Source: Phaseolus vulgaris
Taxonomy: Eukaryota; Streptophyta; Magnoliopsida; Fabales; Fabaceae
Direction: 5' to 3'
DNA: 64,000 nt
Assembly: GCF_000499845.2 (NCBI RefSeq)
Contig: NC_023756.2
Location: 43,153,393 to 43,217,392, forward strand
This document shows positions 11,720-21,968 of the stretch, piece after piece (position 1 is the stretch's first letter; every line of letters starts with the position of its first letter). The notes below the pieces were generated by a model. That model did no database searches, was not told the origin of the DNA, and saw nothing but the letters and a program-made list of their open reading frames with translations. The position numbers and the translations under genes are program-made.

Positions 11720-11990
11720 CTATTTATAGTGTTCTCTTATTGGACTCAAAACCTATTTAGCCTTCTTTTTATACCTAACATATTTTTTAAACGCACCTAT
11801 TAATTTGGGTCTTACCATTGTGGATTTTGCTACAGTAGCCATTTATAATTTTATTTATTTATATTTTTTATATTCAACATTTCGGCTCAACCTTTCGACC
11901 AAAATTTTCGGTCTCGTAGTACACGTATAATCATTATTTATTTTATAATTTTTAATATAACTTTTTATTTTTCAATTAAATTTATTCAAT
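11720..11990 (+). repeat. Dispersed AT-rich segment, copy 3 of 3
   Basis: A close relative of 8545-8830 and 6435-6655: 'cttattggactcaaaaccta', 'aatttgggtcttaccatt', 'tattcaacatttcggctcaa'. It is non-coding. Confidence 0.65.
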
Positions 11991-13978
11991 TTTTTTTTTT
12001 TTTGCAAATTAAGGAATCCATAATGTAATGGTATGAAGATTCTTTTTGACTAACCAATCTGTAATATCAAACAAGAATAAATGATTGAAAATTGATAAGT
12101 ATGTATTTTTCGAAATGAAACCAAATTTGCAAATCCATTATGAGGTTATGTGCAATTTTTGTATTAATGTAGAGGTCACCCAAATATGCCGTCAATGTCT
12201 TTTTTTTTTCTTTTTTTCTATTTGATGATAAAGAATAATCAATCAAATTATTCATCTCCTTATAGGATGAAGTTGTCAATGTTCTTCTTAAAGCATACAA
12301 TTTTTCCCTACCTATTATTGAACAATTTTTGTCTTTCATGCAAAGAGAGAAAAGAGATGTCAAGCTTCAACCATGACCTTTTCACTTCCCTCAAGCATTT
12401 ACATCCTCCACACAATAGAGTTTACCATTACAGACCATCAACAAACTATTTGTTATTATTTCCATATAGTTGATCATGAAACTAGTTCAATTTCAATGGC
12501 CAAAATTCTAATAACTAAACTAATTTGAATATTTTTAAATTTAATTTATTTATTTTATTACAATAAATTGCAAATAGAAGCAACAAAAATCTTAGATAGT
12601 GTAAAGAGTTTTGTTCAGGAATCATTATTATAAAAAAAAAAATTCACCAATTCGTAAGTCAAAAAATGCATTCTGAATAGGCCATCCCGAAATGTTTTTT
12701 GAAAAAAAAAAATGTTGGTCTATGGATTATCCATTTCAGAGTGCATTTACACAATTCTAGATTACTTAGTTTGATATTGATTCTCAAAACCCATTTTTTA
12801 GGAGGCCATCTCGCAATGCTTTTTGAACAGAAAATATTGGCTTATGGATTATCCATTTCGGAGTGCACTTATACAATTCTAGATTACCTAGTCTGATACT
12901 GATTCTCGAAACTCAATTTTTAGGAATCTCTACACCCCATAACCACCCAAAGCGCTTAAACAAAACCCTTTTCTTATCTCAAAAAATCAACCAAAACTTC
13001 GAAAAAGCAGTCACACATCTATCCTTGTTATACAAACCTTGACACAGTCTTTACCAACGTCAACAATCACAGAAGAAAAACAACCTTATCATGTAATCCA
13101 TTAACGCTACCTTTCAAATAAAATTATTAAGACTAGTTTCGATATTTTAAAAAATATATAGATACAAGAAGAAAAATATAAGGATAGAGAAAGAAACACT
13201 CATGTATTTATATGTATGATATGAACTTGGTTTGCAAAAGTCCAGTAATTTAACGGGAATTCATCAGCTCATTATTTAACTTGACTTTGGTCCACAGGAC
13301 CCAAACTTTTGATAAAAAAAAAGTAATTTAAAATCACAGGATTTTAAAGTTTTATAATAAAACTAAAATTGATTTACTTATTAACATTATTAATTAACTT
13401 GATGATTTATTACTTGCATACAATATTTTTTATTAACTTTTCATGTAAAAATAAAAAAATATACATTAATTAGTTTTAACTTTATATATTATAAAAATTG
13501 TTAAAAGTGTTGAAATGTTATGTACACATATATTAGTTTCAGTCAAGGGTGAAAAGTAATTGTGTTCTAAAGCATCTCAAGATGTTAAAAAAAAACATTC
13601 AAGAATAGTCAACACTAACTATGTTTCCAATTTTAGCATGTAACATTTTTCATTAAAATCAACAATATAAGAATAATTGTTTAATCTTTCTAAACATTCC
13701 TCAACATAATACTCATTACCTACAAAAATGTGCAGAATAGTTCAAGATTTAAAGGTTGAAATTAAAGTTAAAATAAATAAAATTATATTTTATATTATAT
13801 TTTATAATTTTTGTTCAATTAATTGTAATTGATTATAATTCAAATATGTAAACAAACCATAATTAATTTTGACAAGTGATTATACAAATTTACAACTGAC
13901 TTTAATATAGTATATGAAAATATAAATTGATGAATAAAATAAATAAAAATTATACATAATATTGAAAATAACACTCTG
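11991..13978. other. Intergenic region upstream of the GCD1-like gene
   Basis: Short open frames near 12067-12473 and 12699-12896 have low-complexity or repeat-derived translations and no recognisable domain. Apart from a 124-bp tandem duplication, I see only AT-rich sequence. The last few hundred bases should hold the promoter of the downstream gene. Confidence 0.5.
12680..12926 (+). repeat. 124-bp tandem duplication
   Basis: 12680-12803 and 12804-12926 both run from 'ggccatc' through 'tatggattatccatttc' and 'acaattctagattac' to a terminal 'tttttagg'. They are about 85-90% alike by eye. The function is unknown. Confidence 0.85.
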
Positions 13979-14180
13979 ATATAAACATTGCACTCTTCTG
14001 TCTTCTATCTGTGGAAGTTGAACCCTTCAGCCATTTTCCTTGGTTCTTCCATCTTCAACTATTTGCCGGAATCACTCCTTAGCCTTTGACGACGTCGTAT
14101 TTTCTTACTATTGCAAGGTCTTTTTTCCTATTGCGGCTATTTCTTCTTCTTTTTCTCGCTTCTCTGCATTTCCTTGTCAG

Positions 14181-14523
14181 GTAACCAATTTTCTTCACAC
14201 CACTCTTTAGAAATCTATAGCACCCATAAACCTATTTGTTGCTTCTTTTCTCAGTTGAAGAATGTGCTACAATGGGTCATTCTCGTTACTGAAAATGTGG
14301 GATTTAGTGGTTTAACTGCAATGCCCTCAAGCTGTTTGACAAAATGTCCGATCATTCTGCAAAATGGTTTCATCCAAACATGCCTTGAAAGATAGCACTA
14401 GTGATTTTAATTTTGGAAATTGTGGCATGGACTGCCTAGGATTTTATATATTTTTTAATTATTTCTTCCTGTTTAAGTGTGGCTAAATGCTGTGGACTGA
14501 AGAAAAAAAATTATTATTGACAG
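14181..14523 (+). other. Probable 5'UTR intron of the GCD1-like gene
   Basis: The donor ttgtcag|gtaacc is at 14180/14181 and the acceptor attattgacag|atcaat is at 14523/14524, just 18 bases upstream of the start codon at 14542. The upstream exon (about 13985-14180) is pyrimidine-rich and UTR-like. An open frame of 94 codons crossing this interval (14111-14395) has no coding signature. The assignment rests on splice motifs only. Confidence 0.6.
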
Positions 14524-14541
14524 ATCAATTAGTTCTTCCTG

Positions 14542-15507
14542 ATGGGATGTAGGTCATTCTCCTACAATAGTCTTTTTCCATCTCTTCTAAGGGTTGCAAA
14601 GTCACATTTGTTGCCACTCTCTCAAAGGTCAGAAGTATTTTATTTTTATGATTCAGGTCCAAGCTTACTACAACATTGTTGCAATAGTGGTTCTCTCAAG
14701 AACTTTCAAGCGTTGAGATCATATGCACGTGACACACGTAGAGGCTATGATCTCTTTGGCCGGGGAAGTAGACCAGGGGATGAAGAGTTCAAGAAAGCCT
14801 GGGCAAAGGAGATGGATGAAGATAACACTCTATGGACAGGAAGTGAGGATGAAAGTGATAAAGAAATGGGATCTAAAAGTAATCTAGATAAGGAGATAAA
14901 GAAAGCAAGACTGGAAGCTAAAAAACATTCAGACTTGGTTGATGCAGATGACAGTGATGAGTTAAGAAGTGTCTGGTCTGGCAGTGATGAAGAGAAGACA
15001 CTGTGGACTGGTGATGAAATGGATAGTGATGATGATATTCCTACTTCAGCTTACCCAAATGAAAGTAGTGACAAGTACATAGATAAATTGTTTGAGTTTG
15101 ACGAAGTTCCCAAATACAGAACCATCTCAGAGATGTTGAAAGCAGAACAAGAACCTGAGGAGTTGTCACCAGGAAAGCAAGCTAGGAAGATTGCTGTTGA
15201 GAATGCCTTAAAGAAACTAAAGAAAGGTCCAGATGGGAGGTACAGTAATGTGTGGGAGGTTATGAGTGATTTAGATATTCTAATAGGAGCATTTGAAAAT
15301 GTTGTTTCAGGACCAGAATATGAAGAGCTTAGACAAGGAGGGCCTAAACAACTAAATATTCAGTTTTTCAAGGACATACAAGCACGTATGAGAGATCCAA
15401 ATTACAAGTTCTCACCTGAGTTAAAACTGAAACCAAAGAGTAAACTGGTTTCTAGAAAGAAATGGCAGAAGGCAGAGTCCAGAAGGAGGAAAGCAAGAAA
15501 GAGATAA
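14542..15507 (+). CDS. GCD1: GAMETE CELL DEFECTIVE 1-like mitochondrial protein
   Basis: A 321-residue protein in one coding exon. Residues 1-60 are basic/Ser/Leu-rich with few acids, consistent with a mitochondrial presequence. Residues 75-180 are highly acidic with three tryptophan repeats (LWTGSED, VWSGSDEE, LWTGDE). The conserved C-terminal part holds FDEVPKYRTISEMLKAE, a KQARKIAVENALKKLKKGPDG segment, a GPEYEEL segment and a very basic end (RRRKARKR). From memory this layout matches plant GCD1, a mitochondrial protein needed for gamete development. The name is recognition without a search, and the molecular role is not established here. The start at 14542 follows a probable 5'UTR intron and gives a full-length product. 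The gene is flanked by repeats and a LINE remnant but is undamaged. Confidence 0.7.
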   Translation: MGCRSFSYNSLFPSLLRVAKSHLLPLSQRSEVFYFYDSGPSLLQHCCNSGSLKNFQALRSYARDTRRGYDLFGRGSRPGDEEFKKAWAKEMDEDNTLWTGSEDESDKEMGSKSNLDKEIKKARLEAKKHSDLVDADDSDELRSVWSGSDEEKTLWTGDEMDSDDDIPTSAYPNESSDKYIDKLFEFDEVPKYRTISEMLKAEQEPEELSPGKQARKIAVENALKKLKKGPDGRYSNVWEVMSDLDILIGAFENVVSGPEYEELRQGGPKQLNIQFFKDIQARMRDPNYKFSPELKLKPKSKLVSRKKWQKAESRRRKARKR

Positions 15508-16024
15508 ATATATAAATGTTTTCTCATTAATGCACAAGTTAGGCTTATGATCTTATTTTATCTTTGAACAGTACATGCTTCTTAATGCATGAGAATCATT
15601 TATATATTGATTGGTAATTGTATTTTTTTTTAATATGTTAGCCAAAATGTTTTGAAAGTAAACCCTCACTGCCGGTTTTGTGCCTGTCTTAAGTGTTAGT
15701 TCCTTTTAAGATCATAAACTCATTCGTATTTGTAATTTTTGTTGTTTTTCAGAATGAGATTTTTTTTTGTTCTTCATAATATACAACATGTAGAGGGTGA
15801 TGGTTGTCATTAAAAAAAATAACACTCTGATATTTTAATTTTATAAAATTTGTTAAACTTTATGTTATTTAAAAACTAATTATGGATTGTTACTATAATT
15901 TTTTATTCATAATTCATGAAGATCAATTTAAAATTTTATATTAAATAAAATCTAGTTTATATAATGATTAAGTGAAAATATTTATGAAAAAATGTATGAC
16001 GAAAGTTATTATGAAAGTTGTAAG
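15508..16024. other. 3'UTR and spacer after the GCD1-like gene
   Basis: Non-coding. The 3'UTR probably extends a few hundred bases (candidate AATAAA-like signals are weak). A 'taacactctgatat' string at about 15820 also occurs at 13970, upstream of the gene. AT-rich sequence follows up to the LINE remnant. Confidence 0.4.
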
Positions 16025-18684
16025 TTGTTATCAAGGAGACTTAAAGGAATGCTACAGAAAGTCATAGACCCAAGGCAAGCAGCGTTTTGGAAGGGAGAGA
16101 CCTCTTTTGGACAATGTCCTTGTTGCTAATGAGACTCTGGAAGAGGTCAAAAGGAACAAATCCAGTTGCTTGTTCTTAAAGTTTGACTACGAAAAAGCAT
16201 ATGATTCTGTCCGATGGGATTTTCTTTATTATATGTTAGGCAAGCTAGGTTTTGGGAGAAAATGGATCAGGTGGATTAAAGCATGTCTCGAGTCTGCGTC
16301 AGTGTCAATACTGGTGAACGGGAGCCCAACTATGGAATTCAAACTTGGGAAGGGCCTTAGATAGGGAGATCCTCTCGCCTCCTTCCTATTTCTAGCTGTG
16401 ACAGAGGGATTGGCAGGGGTTGTCAGGCAAGCCGTAGACAAGGATATGCTTTAGAGTGTGGAGGTAGGGACTAAAAAAGTAAAGATTAACATGTTACATT
16501 TTGCAGATGACACAATTTTTTTTCTGTAAGGATAATACCCACAATGAGATGGCCATAAAGTCTATGTTATGCTGCTTTGAGTTGGCTTCAGGACTAAAAG
16601 TCAATTTTTCAAAAAGCCGATTGGGAGGGGTGGGCATAAGGCAACCCCAATTGCGGATGTACGTGTCTGCTGTCTATCCTTAATTGTGAGGTTATAAAGG
16701 TTCCTTTCACATACCTGGGTATGGAGGTGGGCGGTAATACCGAAGAACTAATTTTTGGCAAAGTCATTGAAAAGATAAGGAAAAGATTGGACAGGTGGAA
16801 AGGGAAATTTCTATCAATGGCGGGGAGAATCTGTATGCTCAAATCGGTTTTGTCGTCAATGCCCCTGTTTTATATGTCGTTCTATAAGAAAAATCTGCTA
16901 GCCTTTCACAAGTAGGTTTTTGGAATAACGACACATGGTGTTGGAAAGTGGCATGGAGACGTAATCTTTTCGAGTGAGAAATCGGTGAGGAAAACCAACT
17001 CACATCGTTGTTAGATAACAAAACCTTATTAAAAGGGTCCAGGGATCAGTGGATATGGAAGGTGGCTGAAAAACTATCTTATACGGTTAACTCAACTAAT
17101 AATTGTTTAAGAACAAGGGACGAAGGAGCCAATAGTACATTGTATGAGACTTTTTGGAGCATCAAGGCGTTACCTTCAACATTAACAACTGCCTGGAGAG
17201 TTTTGAATGGCAAGCTTCCGATGCGTGCTAATTTGGAGAGAAGAGGGTTAATCCTGAAAAGCAATAGGTGTGCAATGTGTGGGGAAGATGAGGAAAGTGG
17301 AAGTCATGTATTCTTCGAATGTAGAGTAGCTTGGAAAGTATGGTGCCTCTGTAGTGAATGGGTGGGGGAACCAACAGTGGTTCATAGGGAAGGCAAATCC
17401 CATTTCCTACAATTTAATCTGAACTGGGCTACAAGAGATAAACAGATCTTGGAGGTGTGTTTGGATTGCAGTGGTCGGAGAAATTTGAAAACAAAGAAAC
17501 CAACTCATTTTTAAGGATGGTCGAGCAGACAACTCCGAAATCTTCACTTTGGCTCAACTAAAGGCGTGGACGTGGCTTACAAACAAAGAGAATCTAGCTG
17601 AATTTACATACGCCCACAGGTGCATAAATCCTACGGAATGTCTGAAATTTATCCGAAAGAGAAGATGAAAAAGGAGGGGTTTGTTTTAATAGGAAGAAAT
17701 CTTGTAAATTACAACTGTAAACTATTTTTAATTTTGTTGTTGTGATGTTTCTGAGATTAGTGCTATTAATGCTCCTAGAGAGCTAGTTGCTAGTTGTTTG
17801 CAAGTCCAACTGAAGTCACGACAAAGGCGATTCAAAGTTTGGTTATGGTTGAAAGATATGGTGAATGTTTTTCATGTTGGGTTCCCTGTTTGGATTCTTT
17901 ATCATGTTATATGTTTGAAATTAAAAGGGTATTATTAGGATGGGGTTGGGTGCTGGATGGGATCCTTTATTTTTTCGTTAACTTCATATGTATTTGGATT
18001 ACCTGTTCTGCGTATTAGCTATTGGTTAGAATTGTATATTGTTTATTGGTTGGAAAGGTCTTATGGTAAGGATGCAGGGACAATGATTCTCTTTGTGGTG
18101 GAGTCATATATACGTTACAAGAAGGACGCTGAGGAAGGGACAAGGAAGATGATGGTGTAGAAGTGATTTATTAAGCAGAAAAGGGTTATGGGTTATTTAT
18201 TGCAGCAGCAAGCAGGACAAAGGTTTGTTGAGTGGTCTGCTAAGCAAAAATCTGACCTGTAAGCCAATGTCCAAATGCTGTCAATGCTGGTCAAGTTTTG
18301 CAGTTTTGGTAGATGCATGTTTTGTGTGGTTAGTAGACCAGCTCTTTTGGAAGTAGACTGGCAGCAGAAGCCGTGCCTCACTTTGGCAATAAAATGTAGT
18401 GCACAAGGTAGTAGGTTTGGTATTGCTGCAATGGGTAGGGGAGCTAGCTAGACTTCAAGTTTTAGATTGTTAAAATTTCATTGGCTAGATAGCCATCAAG
18501 TCTTTGGTTTGCTGGTTTTTGCAAAACCAGTTCTGTTTGGGTAGGGATTGCTTAAATAGTTTAAGATTCTTGAGTTAAGTGGTGTGTCACTTAATCTTGC
18601 TTTGCTTTGTTGATTGCTTAAACTAGGAGTATAAGGGTTAAAGTGTTCCATTTTATTATATTAATTCATTGCTGATAAAAAAAA
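16025..18684 (+). mobile_element. Decayed L1-type LINE copy
   Basis: A second LINE of the same lineage as 1117-3352. It opens inside RT (RLKGMLQKVIDP, then QAAFWKGR) and ends with a 1.1-kb 3'UTR finishing 'ttgctgat' plus an A run, the same 3' signature as the first copy ('ttgccgat' plus A run). It starts slightly further 5' than the first copy but lacks about 180 codons between the RT thumb and the C-terminal domain (junction near 16915). No target duplication was identified. Confidence 0.82.
16028..17514 (+). pseudogene. LINE reverse transcriptase, multiply disrupted
   Basis: RT fragments lie in several frames: 16028-16363 (FDYEKAYDSVRWDF), interrupted by TAG at 16362; 16500-16560, with the palm motif FADD followed by a frameshift in a T-run; 16721-16912 (RKRLDRWKGKFLSMAGRI); and 17008-17514, which carries the C-terminal zinc-finger-like block (CAMCGEDEESGSHVFFEC). 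The alignment to the first LINE shows a large internal deletion around 16915. It is clearly non-functional. Confidence 0.85.
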
Positions 18685-19680
18685 TTAAAATTTTAACTTA
18701 ATCATCGTTCTGATTTGATTATTTTTGTATTATATTAATAGTTTGAGTCCATTTTCAATTTGAAACTGAATTAAATTATATCAGTCTTATTAACATGATC
18801 AGAGGTGCTACACCCACTTAAATATCAAAACATTATTAAATACATACTCAAAAATAGTTTAAACTATAAATATATTTAAACATTATAAAAAACTAAAACA
18901 CACACAATGAGTGATATATTTAAATTATGAATTTTAATATCATTTAATTTTGATATTTTTTAACTACATTGCTAATTATTTTATATAAGATTGAATACCT
19001 AAGTAAATTAAAATAATTTTATTATTACAGTGAATAAAAAAAGTTGATAGATAATCTTGAAAATATACTCAAACTAAAAAATATTCAAATTTGTTCAATT
19101 TTATAATGTTTAAACTTGATTATGGATTATTATATTATTTTTTATATATATATAATTTATAATGAGACTTATTTAAGATTGAACACATAATTATATTAAA
19201 ATAAATATATTATTATACTGAATAAAAAAAAAGTTGATACAGAATCTTGAAAATAGATCAAAAAAATATATGGTTCAATTTTTTTTGAATTTTTAAAATT
19301 TTATAATGTTTAAAAACTAATAATGGATTATTATAATAATCTTTTTATATACAATTTATATTGATTAATTTATAATTCATAATGAATAGTTTCTAATTTT
19401 TTTAAAGATTAAGTTCACAGTCTTTGGGATATTTTAAAAAATCTAAATTAATAATAAAATGAACATTTATGAACAAAAATTATAAGGCATGCATGTCATA
19501 ACAAAAAATAATTATGATAAAATTATTGTAAAAAATTGAAAATTTGAATTTTATTATCATCATCTAAACTTGATATTTTTTTAGTGTATATTTTGTTTAA
19601 CTTTTTAAATATTTTTTAATTTAAAATTGAATTGCTAGACATATCTAACAAGTAAAATGTACATGCTTGAACATAGTTTA
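18685..19680. other. AT-rich intergenic sequence with inverted dispersed repeats
   Basis: No coding signal is seen. Two copies of an ~85-bp motif ('gaataaaaaaagttgatag' ... 'cttgaaaata') at 19000-19065 and 19175-19265 are the reverse complement of 10800-10905 and 21120-21225. Confidence 0.5.
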
Positions 19681-20150
19681 AATTCAAAACTCATTGAATG
19701 GCTGGTACATAAATAAAAATTGAGAAACACACTCAGATAATAAACTAAAAACACATTTAAAAGGAGTAAAATACATAAAAAGAAAAACTTAAACACATTT
19801 ACACACAAATCAACTAAAACATCCTAAAGACATTTAACTCATACACACAAGTTATAAACACACTCTATCTACATATACACACAAACACTTTCACCTATCT
19901 TACCCATATACCTTACATATACCTTTCATCTACCTTATTCAACTATTTTAACATACTTTTCACGACACCGTACAACAGAGTTTTTCACTCACAACACAGA
20001 TAGTTATCTAAACAAAAATCTGAATAAATATTAATTCAAAAGAAAATAAAGTGAGGTGAGTATTGCACCAATTTATTTTGAATTTATTCTCATAAATATT
20101 TTTATAATATATTTCTTTCTCATATTTCTCATTTTTGTTGTTGTAAGATT
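19680..20150 (-). repeat. Compact reverse-strand copy of the array family
   Basis: Read on the minus strand, this segment gives the family head (gagaataaatt, caatactcacctcac), one short middle (gtacggtgtcgtgaaaag, gataggtgaaagtgtttgtg) and the tail (gtgtaaatgtgtttaagttt, tctcaatttttatttatgta, attcaatgag). It follows the order seen in the blocks at 5-10 kb but without the expanded ~1-kb internal repeats. It helps define the element's ends. Confidence 0.65.
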
Positions 20151-21960
20151 TCGGTTTGAGGATTCATGAGGACAAACATTCCAATATTGACGTCCCTCCA
20201 AAGATATGGATTCCACTTCTCTTCAACCATATTACTCTTATTCTTGAATCATTTTTTTCAGATATCCATTTATGGTGTCTCTTGTTTAAAATAAATGCCC
20301 TAATGTATTATTTATCATGATACCACTCCCAACATTACCAGTTCAAAGATACATAAAAATGGCAACAGATGTAAATCACCAGAGAAGAAATGGCATTTCA
20401 AAATATTTGAGATGTATAAAAAGATATGAAGGTGCAAATAATAATTGCATTATCAAAGTTGGCTTAAAGATAAGCAACTAAAGTCCAAATATTTTGTTTT
20501 CACAATACATTCTGTTTTTTTTTTCTTAAAAAGATTAATGATTTGATTAAATATTTGAGTAATAATTAAATAATGTAATTTTATCTTAAAATTTATTGAA
20601 ATCATTATTATAGAGAATCATTTTATAATTTAATAAAAAATAATGTATTTAATTTAATTTGTTTTTTAATTTAATTTTAATCTTAAAATCATAAAAAAAA
20701 AACTGGACCGGTGCATTTTTAAAAAAAAAACTTGTTTAAAGATAATTACACAATAATTTAGGAATCAACTTTAAGGACAACCTGATATAGTTTGTTGATC
20801 CTCAGAGTGAATTATTGAAAGTGTATGATTTTTTTTTAACTTAGTTGCTTGTCTTTAGGCCCACTTTGATTACAATAAGGCAATTACATTTGCACCTCCA
20901 TATTTTTTTTCATACAAGTCAAATGTTTTGAAATGACCATTTTTGGTTTGGTGATTGAACATATCTTTGTTATTATATACTTGAGAAACATACTCAAATA
21001 ATAAACTAAAAACACACTTGTTGGTGAGATATAAATAATAACAAAATTAAATAGAGAGACTCTAGATAATAACATTTCAAAGTTTAACAAATTTAAAATA
21101 AATTGAAGCATATTTTTTTTTGTCTATTTTCAAGATTCTGTATCAATTTTTTATTTATTTTATTCAATATAATAATATATTTATTTTAATATAATTATGT
21201 GTTCAATCTTACATATAATCTCATTATTTATATTAACTTTAGTTATAGGATATATCATTACTTGTTAAAATTAATTATGATTTGTTTAAATATTTTGAGT
21301 CATAATTAACTAATTTAATTTTATCTTGCATTTTTTTTATTCATAATCAATTTAAAACTGAGTACAAAAATATAAAAAAAAGTAAATTATTATATACTTT
21401 TTTATTTGACTTTGATTTTGACCTTTAAATTATGAATTAGTGTAAGAATAAAACGAAAAGTAAAAAAAAAAATAAGAAAAAAAATTCCAATGTTTAATAT
21501 AATTTTTTATTTTTAAATTATTATTTTTTAGTTTTATTTGATTTGTGTACTTTTAAGCTGTATCATTAAGTGTGTTTGTTTAAAGGTCTTTAATATAAAA
21601 CATAAATAAGTCACTTTTATTATTTGGTTGGAGAGAATAAAACACCACAAGAAATAAGTAAAGACAACTGTGATAATTTTTAATTTTAACATTAACAATA
21701 TCATACAAATAACTTTATAAAAAAAATCCAAACAAGCAACATTTACAAGAGATAAATGTCCACTGTATACTGCAACTCTATGTTTCACAGTATCTATATG
21801 CAAGTTTCAAGCTGACTTTAGGAAATAGAGGTAAAGAATTAATATACAGACACAGTTGCTAAATCAAGCATCAAAACTATGCAGCTGCCACATCTCAAAG
21901 TAGCATTTCTGCTTCAAATGTTTTGTGAATAATTATTACACTCTACTGTATGTGAAAACT
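20150..21960. other. Intergenic region downstream of the CLC gene
   Basis: Non-coding and AT-rich. It contains segments shared with other parts of the window: 20540-20760 with 590-850, 21120-21225 with 10800-10905, and 21530-21690 with 8830-9015. The 3'UTR of the minus-strand CLC gene should occupy the last few hundred bases before 21969. Confidence 0.5.
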
Positions 21961-21968
21961 TTGATCAA

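Noticed and set aside
14111..14395. 94-codon frame upstream of the GCD1-like gene
   Set aside because: It spans a probable splice donor and intron, and its translation shows no conserved character.
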